A DNA stretch of 39,999 nt from Gammaproteobacteria bacterium (GCA_026709505.1 JAPOSW010000052.1:1-39999); one strand, 5' to 3'. Shown: positions 8,038 to 17,847, counted from the first letter of the stretch. Numbers and translations are program-made. The notes: generated from the letters alone by a model not told the origin.

Positions 8038-9963
8038 CTACAGACGATCCTCGAAGACTTCAATTTCGGCCTGATCTCTCAACTGTTTCGAGAATCCTGA
8101 CATCATTCCCGCTCCCTCGCCGAAAACCAATCGATTCGAGAATGCCTGACGAGTCGAATCATCAATCTCATCAATAACGCCATCAGTTACGGAATCCAGC
8201 TTGTACAAGGCATAATCGCCATTCGATAGAATTGCACCGCCAAACAGGACTTCGCCTTCCTGCGGCCGGGCAGATGCATAAACAGCCTCGCCGAGTGCGC
8301 GTCGATCACCCGGCACTTCAGCACGGCTTGGGAACGTCAGGTCGCTAATATCCAACCCCTTGTCCTCGGTGAACTCGATCCAGCTCTGAGATGCCGCATC
8401 CATCTTATCAAGCATTTGCAAGTACTCCTTGCCCAATGACAATACTTCCTGTTTCGCATGTTCGTCCCGCAAGATCGAAACAATCTCGTCACGCACCCCA
8501 TCCAGGGATTGCGTCATAGCCGGTTCATGTTCGAGTTTCTGAATGGCAATGATTCGGTCAAAGCCAATTTCAATCGGCTGGCTGACTAGGTTTTCATTCA
8601 GCACTTCTTCCGAAAATGCCGCCCTGCGGACTTTCGCTTCACTGGTCACCCCATCTCCCGATGCCTCAGTAAACCAGTCGCTTTCTTCAATAGTCAGTCC
8701 CAGCTCATCAGATACCAGTTCCAGACTTTCAGGATGCTCAAATACGAGATTCATGAACGGTTCTGCCAACTCGGCGAATCGCTGTTCAGCCAGGATGTCC
8801 CTCAACTCTTCGACCACTCCTTCCCGAGCCTCCTCAAGTGTTTGCTGCTGCACTTCGGTCAACTCGACGAGGTTGATGATGTGATATCCGTATTGTGTTT
8901 CCACCGGCCCTTCAATATCGCCTTCACTCATTCCGTAGACGGCATCTTCAAACGGCGCGACCATTTGTCCTCGCGCAATGATGCCAAGGTCTCCGCCATT
9001 GCTCCTTGAACCGGGATCATCGGAATACTGTCCCGCCAGTTCAGCAAAATCCTCGCCGCTTTCCAGGCGCTCAAGCAGCTCGTCGGCCAGATTCAGCTTC
9101 TCTTGGCGCTCCTCATCCGTAGCTGAATCATTCACAGCCACCAGAATATGTCGCGCCCTGCGACTCTCTGCAGTCTGATATCGGCCTTTGTTGTCCTCGT
9201 AAAATCCTGCAATCTGCTGATCATCGGGCTCCATCAGAATGGACAAGGACTCAACATCCAGCTCCACAAAGCTGACTTTCATCCGTGCCGGACTGACAAA
9301 ATCTTCAGAGTTGTTATCATAATAATCCTTGACCTCATCCTCGTTGATTTCGATGCCCTCTGCAAGGTCCCGAACCTTCAGCAAGGCATACTGGATATCA
9401 CGCTGCTGTTGCCGGATTGCAAGCAGTTGATCGACCTCCGTATCCAGAGCAAAAGCAGAATTGACAATCCCCAGGCGCACCTGACTGGCCGCTTGGTTCA
9501 TGCGCTCTACCTCTTCATACAATTGCGGCGTATAGCGATTGGCTGCCAGAACAGATTGATACTGCACCGGATCAAACTGTCCGTCTGCCTGAAAAATCTC
9601 TGCATTGTGAATGGTTCGATTCAGCTGTTCGTCGGAGATCCGGAATCCCTGTTCAACGACATATTGATCGATGATAGTTTCATTGATTATGGAATCGAGA
9701 ACGCTTCTTCTGACCTGCATTGATTCAAGCATCTCGGGATCAAAGGAATCGCCCAGTTGCTGCCGCAAAACCTGGGCACGGTTTTGCAGACTGTCCTGAT
9801 AAGCGTAAAGCGACAGGCGCTCACCGTTGACGGAAGCGACCGAGACCTCGGTTCCTCCCTCAAAATAGGAGTTAATGCCCCATAAGGCAAACGGAATGGT
9901 GATCAGGATGACAATCGCCCAGGCTACCCAGCCGGTAGCGCGTTGCTTGATCGCAGTTAACAT
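8038..9963 (-). CDS. ppiD: Peptidyl-prolyl isomerase D (SurA/PpiD family)
   Basis: PpiD is a periplasmic folding chaperone anchored in the inner membrane near the Sec translocon. The 641-residue product begins with a short cytoplasmic stretch and one transmembrane segment (about residues 10-34, WVAWAIVILITIPFALWGI). A SurA-like N-terminal chaperone region follows. A parvulin-type domain lies in the middle, from RRARHILVAV to YGYHIINLVEL, including GGDLGIIARGQMVAPFEDAV. The remaining C-terminal part is helical. The length is close to that of E. coli PpiD. Its place after hupB and two tRNA genes matches the Pseudomonas order. ATG 9963 directly precedes the membrane anchor. No terminator was recognised after the stop. 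The gene appears intact. Confidence 0.95.
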   Translation of the reverse strand: MLTAIKQRATGWVAWAIVILITIPFALWGINSYFEGGTEVSVASVNGERLSLYAYQDSLQNRAQVLRQQLGDSFDPEMLESMQVRRSVLDSIINETIIDQYVVEQGFRISDEQLNRTIHNAEIFQADGQFDPVQYQSVLAANRYTPQLYEEVERMNQAASQVRLGIVNSAFALDTEVDQLLAIRQQQRDIQYALLKVRDLAEGIEINEDEVKDYYDNNSEDFVSPARMKVSFVELDVESLSILMEPDDQQIAGFYEDNKGRYQTAESRRARHILVAVNDSATDEERQEKLNLADELLERLESGEDFAELAGQYSDDPGSRSNGGDLGIIARGQMVAPFEDAVYGMSEGDIEGPVETQYGYHIINLVELTEVQQQTLEEAREGVVEELRDILAEQRFAELAEPFMNLVFEHPESLELVSDELGLTIEESDWFTEASGDGVTSEAKVRRAAFSEEVLNENLVSQPIEIGFDRIIAIQKLEHEPAMTQSLDGVRDEIVSILRDEHAKQEVLSLGKEYLQMLDKMDAASQSWIEFTEDKGLDISDLTFPSRAEVPGDRRALGEAVYASARPQEGEVLFGGAILSNGDYALYKLDSVTDGVIDEIDDSTRQAFSNRLVFGEGAGMMSGFSKQLRDQAEIEVFEDRL

Positions 9964-10092
9964 CGGTGGGTCTTCTGGCCGAACTCAATATGAAAAAGGC
10001 ATCTTCGGACCGGCAACCATGCAAAGAAATCAACTTCGGAGATGCCCTAAGGGCACACAGTGCCAATCCAAAAACGCTCTAAAAGACTACAT

Positions 10093-10169
10093 TGGCGGAG
10101 CGGACGGGACTCGAACCCGCGACCCCCGGCGTGACAGGCCGGTATTCTAACCAACTGAACTACCGCTCC
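10093..10169 (-). tRNA. tRNA-Asp (anticodon GUC)
   Basis: Reading the minus strand, the gene starts GGAGCGG and ends CCGCTCC, G73 and an encoded CCA (77 bases). The D arm is GTTC..GAAT, the anticodon loop CTGTCAC gives GUC, and the T arm contains GGTTCGAGTCC. It lies just downstream of tRNA-Val, so the two are probably co-transcribed. Confidence 0.97.
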
Positions 10170-10175
10170 GATTCT

Positions 10176-10251
10176 TGGTGGGCGCTGCAGGGATCGAACC
10201 TGCGACCCTCGCCTTGTAAGGGCGATGCTCTCCCAGCTGAGCTAAGCGCCC
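10176..10251 (-). tRNA. tRNA-Val (anticodon UAC)
   Basis: On the minus strand the acceptor arms are GGGCGCT and AGCGCCC, followed by A73 and an encoded CCA (76 bases). The anticodon loop reads CTTACAA, giving UAC. It begins seven bases after the hupB stop codon, so it probably shares the hupB transcript and is released by RNA processing. Confidence 0.97.
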
Positions 10252-10258
10252 AATCGGA

Positions 10259-10531
10259 TTAATTTATCCTATCCTTCAATGCTTTTCCGGACTTGAAACG
10301 GACTTGTTTTGAAGCAGCAATCTGGATCGTCTCTCCGGTACGCGGATTGCGGCCAGACCGAGCGCCTCGTTCGGAGACCGAAAAAGTTCCAAAACCAATC
10401 AGGCTGACACTGTCACCCTGTGACAAGGCCGAGCCAACAGCATCGACAACTGCATCCAGTGCGTTGGAAGCATCCGATTTGGAAATGTTTGCGTTGCTGG
10501 CAACATGGTCGATAAGTTCTGCTTTATTCAT
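10259..10531 (-). CDS. hupB: DNA-binding protein HU-beta
   Basis: HU is a small nucleoid-associated dimer that bends DNA without strong sequence preference. The 90-residue product has the standard HU length and the conserved DNA-binding arm GFGTFSVSERGARSGRNP followed by PRTGETIQIAAS. ATG 10531 is preceded by AGAGGA eight bases upstream, a good ribosome site. Its own promoter is visible at 10670-10698. Location between lon and tRNA-Val/tRNA-Asp/ppiD matches the gammaproteobacterial order. It is intact. Confidence 0.98.
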   Translation of the reverse strand: MNKAELIDHVASNANISKSDASNALDAVVDAVGSALSQGDSVSLIGFGTFSVSERGARSGRNPRTGETIQIAASKQVRFKSGKALKDRIN

Positions 10532-10669
10532 AAAATTATTCCTCTATTTATTAGTTGTGAAAATACCCCAGCCGTACCGGCTACAGCCGAGATAAATTAA
10601 TTTGATTCATATGGATTTCCCGATGGGAAATTCCAATAATCCGGTATGACTGCCATTACAGGCAGGAAA

Positions 10670-10698
10670 ATTATAACTTTTTTGACACTTGTTGTCAG
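10670..10698 (-). promoter_or_regulatory. Sigma70-type promoter for hupB
   Basis: On the minus strand CTGACA (10693-10698) is followed by a 17-base spacer and a perfect TATAAT (10670-10675). Transcription would start near 10663 and leave an untranslated leader of about 130 bases before the hupB ATG. The leader contains an inverted repeat, GGATTTCCC against GGGAAATTCC, near 10614-10636. The promoter match is by sequence only. Confidence 0.75.
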
Positions 10699-10720
10699 TT
10701 GATAAATACCATGGCCCCGA

Positions 10721-13147
10721 CTAATGTGCCGTGACCGAGGCCCCGACCCGATTCCGCCGGTCATCTTCCTGTTCTGTCAATTCATCCTCGGCGATCTGGT
10801 CATCCGAAAGCGGCACCGGCACCCTCTCTAGCGCATAGTCTACCACCTGATCAATCCACTTGACCGGATGAATCTCGATTTCCTTGCGGACTTTCTCCGA
10901 AACATCCTGTAAATCCTTTTCATTCTCCTGCGGAATGATTGCCAGCTTGATGCCGGCGCGATGCGCAGCCAGCAGCTTTTCCTTGAGTCCACCAACCGGG
11001 AGCACTTCACCGCGCAAGGTAATCTCGCCGGTCATCGCAACGTCCGATCGTGCTGCAATTCCGGTCAATGCGGAAACGATTGCCATGCACATGGCTATGC
11101 CGGCACTCGGCCCGTCCTTGGGAGTTGCCCCCTCCGGGACATGCACATGGATATCCTGCTGCTGATGAAAATCAGCCTTTATCCCCCAGCTATGGCTTCT
11201 GCTTCTGACCACGCTTATGGCGGCCGAAATCGATTCCTTCATCACATCACCGAGCTTGCCAGTAGAAGCATGCCGCCCTTTCCCAGGCATGACCACCGCC
11301 TCAATGCTCAATAACTCCCCGCCAAACGAAGTCCATGCCAAGCCCTGAACCTGTCCGATCTTGTTCTCTTGATGGACCTCGTTGCGCCGGAATTGCTTGA
11401 CTCCCAGATATTTTTCAAGATTCCGTACCGTGACACGGTTCTTCTCGGTGGATTTGCTGAGCACTAGATCCTTGACCACTTTTCGATAGATCTTGGATAT
11501 TTCCCGTTCAAGATTCCGAACCCCGGCTTCACGTGTGTAAAAGGTGATCACATCCTTGATCACCCGGTCAGTCATGTGCGCCTCGCCCGGCTTCAATCCA
11601 TTGTACTTTTTCTGTTTGGGTATGAGGTATCGGTTGGCGATTTCCAGCTTCTCTTCCTCGGTGTATCCGGAAATCCGAATAACTTCCATTCTGTCCAGCA
11701 ACGGGGGAGGAATATTGAGGGTATTCGCAGTTGCGATAAACATCACTTCTGACAGATCAAAGGGCACTTCCATGTAATGATCGCCAAAGCGGTGATTTTG
11801 TTCCGGGTCCAGCACCTCGAGCAAAGCCGAAGACGGATCGCCCCGGAAATCCATCGACATCTTGTCCACTTCATCCAGCATGAATAGCGGATTCTTGGAC
11901 TTGGCCTTTGACAGATTCTGAATGATCTTGCCCGGCATCGAGCCAACATAGGTTCTGCGATGACCGCGGATTTCTGCTTCATCGCGCACCCCGCCCAGGG
12001 ACATGCGGATGAATTTTCGATTGGTCGCCTTGGCGATCGATTCGCCCAATGAGGTTTTGCCTACCCCCGGGGGGCCAACAAGACACAGGATTGCCGCTCT
12101 CGGCTTCCTGACCCGCGTCTGAACTGCCAGATACTCGAGAATCCGCTCTTTTACTTTTTCAAGCCCATAATGATCGTCATCAAGAATTTTCTGTGCTCGC
12201 TTGAGGTCCTTTGAGACTCGAGTTCGGGCCTTCCAGGGCAGGGCGAGCAAACTATCGATATAGTTGCGGACCACGGTGGCCTCGGCAGACATCGGGGACA
12301 TCATGCGCAGCTTCTTGAGTTCGGATACGGCCTTTTCTTTGCCTTCCTTGCTCATGCCCGCTTTCGAAATGCGGTTTGCCAACTCATCGTTTTCGCTTGT
12401 GCCTTCCTCGCTGTCCCCCAATTCCTTCTGGATGGCCTTGAGTTTTTCATTCAGGTAGTACTCGCGTTGCGAGCGTTCCATCTGTTTCTTGACGCGGGCA
12501 CGGATGGTTTTCTCGACCTGGAGCCCTTCGACTTCCTCAGCCAGTTTTACCAGCACATGTTCAATCCTGGCAGTTTGATCCACAATTTCCAGGATTTTCT
12601 GTTTTTCATCGTTTTTAATATTGAGATGTGCGGCAATGATATCTGCCGCGGGACCGACTTCATCAACCTTGTTCAGCGATGAAAGAATCTCGGCCGGTAC
12701 CTTGGGATTGAACTTGATGAATTTCTCGAACTCGCCAATCGCTGTATGCAACAGGGCTGTTGACTCCGAAGTGCTTATTTCGACGTCTTCAATCAATTCA
12801 AGATCGCAGACAAAGCAGCTTCCGAAGTCCTTGAACTTCAGGGCATTCGCTCGATGCTCTCCTTCCACCAGCAGTTTGACTGCCCCATCGGACATCTTCA
12901 GCATCTGCAGGATGGAAGCTACGGTTCCGGTCCGGTAAACCTGATCAATGCTCGGATCGTCATGAGCCGCATCACGCTGGGTAACCAGAAAAATCCTCTT
13001 GTCTTTTGCATCCATGGCCATTTCCAAGGCCTGAATCGACTTCTTCCGCCCCACAAACAGTGGGATTACCATACGCGGAAAAACCACTACATCCCGAAGC
13101 GGCAATACGGGTACCCCCGTCAAGAATAACGGTTCCTGCTTGCTCAC
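10721..13147 (-). CDS. lon: ATP-dependent protease Lon (LonA)
   Basis: Lon degrades misfolded and regulatory proteins in the cytoplasm as a single-chain AAA+ protease. From GTG 13147 the product has 808 residues, a normal LonA length. It shows the N-terminal substrate domain ([20 protein letters not shown]), a coiled region ([20 protein letters not shown]), Walker A GPPGVGKT, Walker [12 protein letters not shown], and a C-terminal protease domain with the Ser of [11 protein letters not shown] and the Lys of [13 protein letters not shown] prefer GTG 13147 because GAGGGA lies six bases upstream, whereas the TTG ten codons earlier has no ribosome site. The stop of clpX is about 60 bases upstream, so the two are likely to be read together. 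The C-terminal tail after the protease domain is acidic. Confidence 0.97.
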   Translation of the reverse strand: MSKQEPLFLTGVPVLPLRDVVVFPRMVIPLFVGRKKSIQALEMAMDAKDKRIFLVTQRDAAHDDPSIDQVYRTGTVASILQMLKMSDGAVKLLVEGEHRANALKFKDFGSCFVCDLELIEDVEISTSESTALLHTAIGEFEKFIKFNPKVPAEILSSLNKVDEVGPAADIIAAHLNIKNDEKQKILEIVDQTARIEHVLVKLAEEVEGLQVEKTIRARVKKQMERSQREYYLNEKLKAIQKELGDSEEGTSENDELANRISKAGMSKEGKEKAVSELKKLRMMSPMSAEATVVRNYIDSLLALPWKARTRVSKDLKRAQKILDDDHYGLEKVKERILEYLAVQTRVRKPRAAILCLVGPPGVGKTSLGESIAKATNRKFIRMSLGGVRDEAEIRGHRRTYVGSMPGKIIQNLSKAKSKNPLFMLDEVDKMSMDFRGDPSSALLEVLDPEQNHRFGDHYMEVPFDLSEVMFIATANTLNIPPPLLDRMEVIRISGYTEEEKLEIANRYLIPKQKKYNGLKPGEAHMTDRVIKDVITFYTREAGVRNLEREISKIYRKVVKDLVLSKSTEKNRVTVRNLEKYLGVKQFRRNEVHQENKIGQVQGLAWTSFGGELLSIEAVVMPGKGRHASTGKLGDVMKESISAAISVVRSRSHSWGIKADFHQQQDIHVHVPEGATPKDGPSAGIAMCMAIVSALTGIAARSDVAMTGEITLRGEVLPVGGLKEKLLAAHRAGIKLAIIPQENEKDLQDVSEKVRKEIEIHPVKWIDQVVDYALERVPVPLSDDQIAEDELTEQEDDRRNRVGASVTAH

Positions 13148-13206
13148 TGAAAATCCCTCATGACTGCTCCCGTTCAATTAATACAGCTGCTGCATTTGTA
13201 CACTTC

Positions 13207-14496
13207 CTAGGAGGAAGAACCCGCAACAGATTTCCTGTCCGTTTCATCGCTATATACATACAGCGGTCGTGACCCTTCCGAAATCACCGAACCATCCACC
13301 ACCACTTTGGCGACCCCCTTGATTGAAGGCAGCTCATACATGGTTTCGATCAGGGAATTTTCCATGATGGAACGCAGGCCCCGTGCACCGGATTTTCGAT
13401 CCATGGTCTTGATGGCGATCTGCTCAAGGGCATCCTTGCGAAACACCAGTTCGACTTCCTCCAGTCCAAACAGGCACTGATATTGCTTGATTAGGGAGTT
13501 CTTGGGTTCCTGAAGGATTCTGATCAGGGATTCCTTGTCCAGCTCTTCAAGTGTTGCAACCACCGGCAGCCGACCGACAAACTCGGGAATCAATCCGTAT
13601 TTGATCAGGTCTTCGGGTTCCAGCTGATTCAGCAGTTCACTGGAGCGTTCCTTGTCGGACTTGTCCTTGATATCGGCCCCGAATCCGATGCCCGATTTTT
13701 CAGTTCGGTTCTGGATAATTTTCTCGAGTCCGGCGAATGCGCCGCCGCAGATAAACAGGATATTCTTGGTATTGACCGAAATAAACTCCTGTTGGGGGTG
13801 TTTTCGCCCGCCCTGCGGCGGTATCGAGGCATTGGTGCCTTCGATCAGTTTCAGCAAAGCCTGCTGTACGCCTTCACCGGAAACATCTCGGGTAATCGAT
13901 GGATTTTCCGATTTGCGGGAAATCTTGTCAATCTCGTCAATGTAGACGATGCCGGTTTCGGCCTTCTCCGTGTCGTAATCGCAATTTTGCAGAAGTTTCT
14001 GGATGATGTTCTCAACATCCTCGCCCACATACCCCGCCTCGGTGAGAGTAGTCGCATCGGCAATCGTGAAAGGCACCTTGAGTTGTCGTGCTAGCGTTTC
14101 GGCTAGCAGGGTCTTGCCCGAACCAGTCGGCCCGATCAGCAGGATGTTGCTTTTGGAGATCTCGACCTCCTCGCCTTCCTTTTCGTTCTCGATACGCTTG
14201 TAGTGATTGTAGACTGCAACTGACAGGAGTTTCTTGGCGCTCTCTTGCCCAATCACATAGTCATCAAGAATTTGATGAATGTCCCGGGGCCGGGGAAAGG
14301 ACTTGTAATGCCCTCCAAACGGATGACTGTTGTTGTTTTGGTCATCCTCTTCACGGATAATGCTGTTGCAGAGCTTGACGCATTCATCACAGATATAGAC
14401 CGATGGTCCTGCAATCAGCTTCTTGACGTCACGCTGGCTCTTTCCGCAGAACGTGCAGTGCAGGACTTTTCCGACTTTTTTGGATCGGTTAGCCAT
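13207..14496 (-). CDS. clpX: ClpX, ATPase subunit of ClpXP
   Basis: ClpX unfolds substrates and feeds them to ClpP. The 429-residue protein has the N-terminal zinc-binding domain with C14, C17, C36 and C39, Walker A GPTGSGKT at 122-129, Walker B VYIDEID at 184-190, the IGF loop that docks to ClpP (SGIGFGAD) and the sensor-2 motif GARGLR near the C-terminus. Length and all motifs are normal. It follows clpP on the same strand, with an unusually long 426-base gap, and precedes lon. The gap may hold a separate promoter. Confidence 0.98.
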   Translation of the reverse strand: MANRSKKVGKVLHCTFCGKSQRDVKKLIAGPSVYICDECVKLCNSIIREEDDQNNNSHPFGGHYKSFPRPRDIHQILDDYVIGQESAKKLLSVAVYNHYKRIENEKEGEEVEISKSNILLIGPTGSGKTLLAETLARQLKVPFTIADATTLTEAGYVGEDVENIIQKLLQNCDYDTEKAETGIVYIDEIDKISRKSENPSITRDVSGEGVQQALLKLIEGTNASIPPQGGRKHPQQEFISVNTKNILFICGGAFAGLEKIIQNRTEKSGIGFGADIKDKSDKERSSELLNQLEPEDLIKYGLIPEFVGRLPVVATLEELDKESLIRILQEPKNSLIKQYQCLFGLEEVELVFRKDALEQIAIKTMDRKSGARGLRSIMENSLIETMYELPSIKGVAKVVVDGSVISEGSRPLYVYSDETDRKSVAGSSS

Positions 14497-14922
14497 ACGT
14501 CTAGGTGTATGCTGGCCCTTTCAATGCGGAGAATTTCGCAGTAAAGGCTATCTTGGTGGATTGGAGCATTCTGGTTCGCCGGTAATGTTGCTGACAGGAA
14601 TTATACAATTATTTTGCACCTTTCCAAATCTCTCTGCCGTCATCTGCCGTCAGCTTAACTGTATGATTTTCTATTTAAGAATGTGTCTTCCATGAAGATT
14701 TTCAAGCAATAGCCTTTTGTCGGGCATTGGAATTCAGCTCTGCCAACATGCACTAAGGTAGTGTAGGTCCATGTTTTTCCATCTGCCGCTTGATGGACGG
14801 TATATCCTCCTTGTTCCATCCTTTGGCTTGCAGAAATAGTGGAGAGAAAGTGCCTTGTTCGAATGTGACGAAAAAATGCATGACTCTCTTTCCATATGCT
14901 TCATAGCTCAATGCGCAGTAAC
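14497..14922. other. clpP-clpX intergenic region, 426 bases
   Basis: No gene was recognised. In many relatives clpP and clpX are separated by about 100 bases or less, so this gap is long. It probably holds a clpX promoter, but I could not identify one with confidence. A terminator was not seen. Confidence 0.4.
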
Positions 14923-15564
14923 TCAGGTGTTTTCAGACTCACTGCGTGATTTCAAAACGGTATCAATCAGTCCATATTTTGCGGCATCCGGGGCACTCAT
15001 GAAATGATCCCGATCAGTATCTGCCTTGATGCGTTTGAGGGTCTGGCCGGTGTGGTCTGAAAGAATCTTGTTCAGGCGGTCTCTGACACCGAGTATCTCG
15101 CGGGTATGAATTTCAATATCCGTAGCCTGACCCTGCGATCCGCCCATGGGTTGATGGATCATGATTCTCGAATGGGGCAGTGCGAAGCGCTTGCCCTTCG
15201 AACCGCCTGCCAAAATCACGGCACCCATGCTGGCGGCCTGCCCAACGCAAACGGTACTGATATCCGGCCGGATGAACTGCATTGTGTCATACACTGCAAG
15301 ACCGGATGACACAACACCGCCCGGAGAATTGATATACAGGGAAATATCCTTTTCGGGGTTTTCGGACTCTAGAAACAACAGTTGGGCAATAATCAGGTTG
15401 GCCATGTGATCGTTCACCGAGCCGATCATGAATACTACGCGCTCTTTGAGAAGTCTCGAGTAGATATCAAAAGCCCGCTCTCCTCTACCGGTGGTTTCGA
15501 CCACCATGGGAATCAGGCCAATATTCCTTGTTGCTTCAAGGTCATCAATATGTTGATTGGTCAT
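14923..15564 (-). CDS. clpP: ClpP, proteolytic subunit of ClpXP
   Basis: ClpP forms the tetradecameric serine-protease chamber used by ClpX. The 213-residue product contains the catalytic triad: S112 in [11 protein letters not shown]137 in [12 protein letters not shown] and D186 in TDRDHFMSA. The N-terminal [16 protein letters not shown] is the conserved start of mature ClpP, and residues before it probably form the short propeptide. ATG 15564 has only a weak ribosome site. The tig stop is 73 bases upstream on the same strand, consistent with the conserved tig-clpP-clpX-lon order. Confidence 0.98.
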   Translation of the reverse strand: MTNQHIDDLEATRNIGLIPMVVETTGRGERAFDIYSRLLKERVVFMIGSVNDHMANLIIAQLLFLESENPEKDISLYINSPGGVVSSGLAVYDTMQFIRPDISTVCVGQAASMGAVILAGGSKGKRFALPHSRIMIHQPMGGSQGQATDIEIHTREILGVRDRLNKILSDHTGQTLKRIKADTDRDHFMSAPDAAKYGLIDTVLKSRSESENT

Positions 15565-15637
15565 TTTTCACGTAATTGTTCGGGTATTCCACTTGTCAAT
15601 CCAGGATTCAACAATCAGGCGTAGTTGCCATTCAAGC

Positions 15638-16927
15638 TCAAGGCATGGATTCGTCAGCATCAACATGCTTGGTTGTGTAGTCCGCTGTCTCCATAATCTT
15701 TTCAACTGCTTTTTTTTGCTTGAAGGCACTTTGGAGAAAATATGCTGTATTTCTATCACTCAATGCATGTTTCACGTATTCATCAGGGTTATCATACCCT
15801 TGGGCATCTTCATATACGAATTCTTCCAGCTCTTTGTCATCTAATGTGGAATTATAATGCTCGTCATAAATATGATGGGTAATCAGTGTAAACAGAGTAT
15901 CTCTCTTTCGGTTCTCGATCTCATCCTCATCAATATTCGGCAGAATTTCCTCATCCAGAATCGGATAAGGTCCTAAAGCCAGTCCGCTGTCAAGATACAT
16001 GCAGCGAGGTATGGTTATCTCGTCGGTTCTCTGGCACCTCTCATACAAGGCGTTTTTTATGCTGGTTCGATTGAGATTCTCAATGTTTTTTTTCAAATGC
16101 CTTTCCAACTCCTGCGTGACTTCTTTTTTCAACTGCTCAACACCGCCCTCCTTGATTCCCAGTTTTTCCGCTAGTGCATCGTCAATTTGAGGTTCCTTGC
16201 CGAACCTTTCAACCTTATGAATTAGAACAAGTAAATTGCGCTTCAATTCGTCTTTCGGTGCAACACCGGTCCGAAGGGAGAAAGGATCAAATTCAATTTC
16301 AATTCGATCTCCGGCACGAACACCTTCAAGCACCTTGTCAAATTCCTTCATATTCGAGTTCAGGCCAGAGTAGTAGAACATCTCTGCGGTGAAGGCCTTA
16401 TCGGTCAGGTCAGCGAGTCGGTACTGCAAGGTAATTCGCTGATCACGGCCACTGGAGACTTCTGCTTCGACATATTCAGCACGCTCGACAGCAATTTTCC
16501 TGAGAGATTTCCGGATTTGTTCTTCCGTGAGTTCCGATTCAGTGACCACGACAGGCAAGTTTTCGTAGAAAGAATCAGAAATTTCCGGCATTGCTTCTAT
16601 TGTCACTGAGAATTCAAAGTCAGTACCACGCTCGTGGGGAGTGAGTCTAAAGGAGGTAAAGCCAGCAACATCCAATTTCTTGGCATCAAAAGCATCCTGG
16701 ATCCAGACTGGCATCCTGTCTTTGATAATCTCGGCCGAGAGCGGTTTTCCGTATCGTTGAACCATGACCTTGAATGGAATTTTGCCGGGCCTGAATCCAG
16801 GCATTTTCGCATCTTTCGCATACTCTTGCACTTCCTTGTCCACCTCGGAATCAATCCAGTCAGACGGAATGGAAATGGTGAGATTGTGTTCTAACGGGTT
16901 GTCTAGTTTTTCTACCGAAACCTGCAT
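15638..16927 (-). CDS. tig: Trigger factor
   Basis: Trigger factor is the ribosome-bound chaperone that meets nascent chains at the exit tunnel. The 429-residue product has the ribosome-docking loop GFRPGKIP at 44-51, an FKBP-like isomerase domain in the middle (QRITLQYRLADLTDKAFT and nearby), and a long helical C-terminal arm. Length is typical. It is the first protein gene after the Pro-Arg-His-Leu tRNA cluster on the same strand, as in Pseudomonas. The isomerase domain is more divergent than the docking loop, which is usual in this family. Confidence 0.96.
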   Translation of the reverse strand: MQVSVEKLDNPLEHNLTISIPSDWIDSEVDKEVQEYAKDAKMPGFRPGKIPFKVMVQRYGKPLSAEIIKDRMPVWIQDAFDAKKLDVAGFTSFRLTPHERGTDFEFSVTIEAMPEISDSFYENLPVVVTESELTEEQIRKSLRKIAVERAEYVEAEVSSGRDQRITLQYRLADLTDKAFTAEMFYYSGLNSNMKEFDKVLEGVRAGDRIEIEFDPFSLRTGVAPKDELKRNLLVLIHKVERFGKEPQIDDALAEKLGIKEGGVEQLKKEVTQELERHLKKNIENLNRTSIKNALYERCQRTDEITIPRCMYLDSGLALGPYPILDEEILPNIDEDEIENRKRDTLFTLITHHIYDEHYNSTLDDKELEEFVYEDAQGYDNPDEYVKHALSDRNTAYFLQSAFKQKKAVEKIMETADYTTKHVDADESMP

Positions 16928-17017
16928 TTAATGTTAACCTGAATGCCTGGCTTTACTGTTGCCATTGCAGTTATTAGCTGCAACTCGAGATCATATTGCC
17001 ATGGTTATTTGGGGAGT

Positions 17018-17102
<85 letters not shown>

Positions 17103-17106
17103 ACAT

Positions 17107-17140
17107 CTCTCTACGCATCGCTACAGCGATGCGTAGAGAG
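17107..17140. other. Perfect 16-bp hairpin between tRNA-His and tRNA-Leu
   Basis: CTCTCTACGCATCGCT (17107-17122) and its exact reverse complement (17125-17140) are separated by only two bases. The stem lies between two tRNAs on one transcript. It has no T run after it on the minus strand, so it does not look like an intrinsic terminator. A processing site for RNase III or a cruciform is possible. Confidence 0.7.
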
Positions 17141-17161
17141 GCTTTCCCAAAGAGGCCAAGC

Positions 17162-17238
17162 TGGGGTGAACGATGGGACTCGAACCCACGACGACCGGAA
17201 TCACAATCCGGGGCTCTACCAACTGAGCTACGCTCACC
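17162..17238 (-). tRNA. tRNA-His (anticodon GUG)
   Basis: The minus-strand gene starts with the extra G(-1), which pairs with C73 as is diagnostic for tRNA-His. Acceptor arms are GTGAGCG and CGTTCAC, with encoded CCA (77 bases including G-1). The anticodon loop TTGTGAT gives GUG. Confidence 0.97.
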
Positions 17239-17275
17239 ATAACCTGTATACGAACCATTAATTATAACCGTTGTT

Positions 17276-17654
17276 TGGCGCGCCCGACAGGACTCGAACC
17301 TGTAACCTACGGCTTAGCTTACCCGCTACGACTTTCGCCGCCTCAGTCGTCCATGGCCGAGTTTGGGGTCTGGACTATATCTTCACCATTTCAGGTGGAG
17401 CACGTATAGTCTCTACGGATCCCCCAACGAATCTTCCAATCCGTCACGGTTTCCTCGGTATTGCCATCGTCAGCGAACCGGCTTGTTTCGCCGTTTTTCT
17501 TCGCCCCGTTAAGGTTTTACCGATACAGTGCTCTCCACTCTGCGGGTTTTTTTTCCCGCAGAGGCTCCTATTTTCGGGAATCGGCCAAGGACAAAGCCGA
17601 AGTCGAAACCCTGCGCAAAAAGGCCGTTGCTCTATCCAATTGAGCTACGGGCGC
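17276..17654 (-). tRNA. tRNA-Arg (anticodon UCU) interrupted by a group I intron
   Basis: Exon 1 (17620-17654) starts GCGCCCG, includes the D arm and ends CGGCCTT. Exon 2 (17276-17317) starts CTAAGCCGT, includes the T arm (GGTTCGAGTCC), the matching CGGGCGC, G73 and CCA. Joined, they form a normal 77-base tRNA with stem ACGGC/GCCGT and loop CTTCTAA, giving anticodon UCU. The 302-base insert lies between positions 34 and 35. Known bacterial group I introns of this kind sit in the anticodon loop of tRNA-Leu(UAA), tRNA-Ile(CAU) and tRNA-Arg(CCU). The exact exon ends are chosen to rebuild a proper loop with a 3'-terminal intron G and could move by a base or two. Confidence 0.92.
17318..17619 (-). 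ncRNA. Self-splicing group I intron (tRNA-type)
   Basis: The 302-base insert carries the conserved P7/P3/P8 core on the minus strand: GTAGAGACTATACGTGC, then CCACCTGAAATGGTG, then AAGATATAGTCCAG. This order and spacing match the Azoarcus tRNA-Ile intron core (AGAGACTAGACG ... GCATAGTCCAG). Near the 3' end, GGCGGCGAAAGTCG matches the P9 region, and the last base is G as required. A short P1 can be drawn between the exon end CTT and AGGG in the intron, with a U-G pair at the splice site. A GC-rich hairpin, CTCTGCGGG/CCCGCAGAG, encloses a run of eight A. No homing endonuclease frame is present. It should self-splice using guanosine, based on the family. Confidence 0.9.
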
Positions 17655-17674
17655 TCTCGACAATGGAAATAAAA

Positions 17675-17751
17675 TGGTCGGGGTAGAGAGATTCGAACTC
17701 CCGACATCCTGCTCCCAAAGCAGGCGCGCTACCAGACTGCGCTATACCCCG
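17675..17751 (-). tRNA. tRNA-Pro (anticodon UGG)
   Basis: On the minus strand the acceptor arms are CGGGGTA and TACCCCG, followed by A73 and an encoded CCA (77 bases). The anticodon loop CTTTGGGAG region gives UGG. It is the first gene of the four-tRNA cluster leading to tig. A possible promoter with a TAGAAT -10 box lies upstream at about 17781-17786, but its -35 match is poor. Confidence 0.96.
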
Positions 17752-17824
17752 AGTTACGCCAAGAACCTTTGACGAAGCGCAATTCTACCCGAAAAAGGTT
17801 GAAGATGCAGGGTAGTTTCAGGCT

Positions 17825-17847
17825 TTTCGCATGCAAAGCATGCGAAA
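17825..17847. other. Perfect 10-bp stem-loop between tRNA-Pro and htpG
   Basis: TTTCGCATGC (17825-17834), AAA, then GCATGCGAAA (17838-17847). It lies in the divergent region between tRNA-Pro and htpG. It could be a regulator site or a transcript hairpin. On the plus strand a short CACCTTTT follows, too weak for a confident terminator. Confidence 0.5.

Noticed and set aside
9148-9723. 191-codon plus-strand frame
   Set aside because: It is antisense to ppiD and has no motif.
17271-17672. 133-codon plus-strand frame across the tRNA cluster
   Set aside because: The region is a tRNA-Arg with group I intron on the other strand; the frame is chance.
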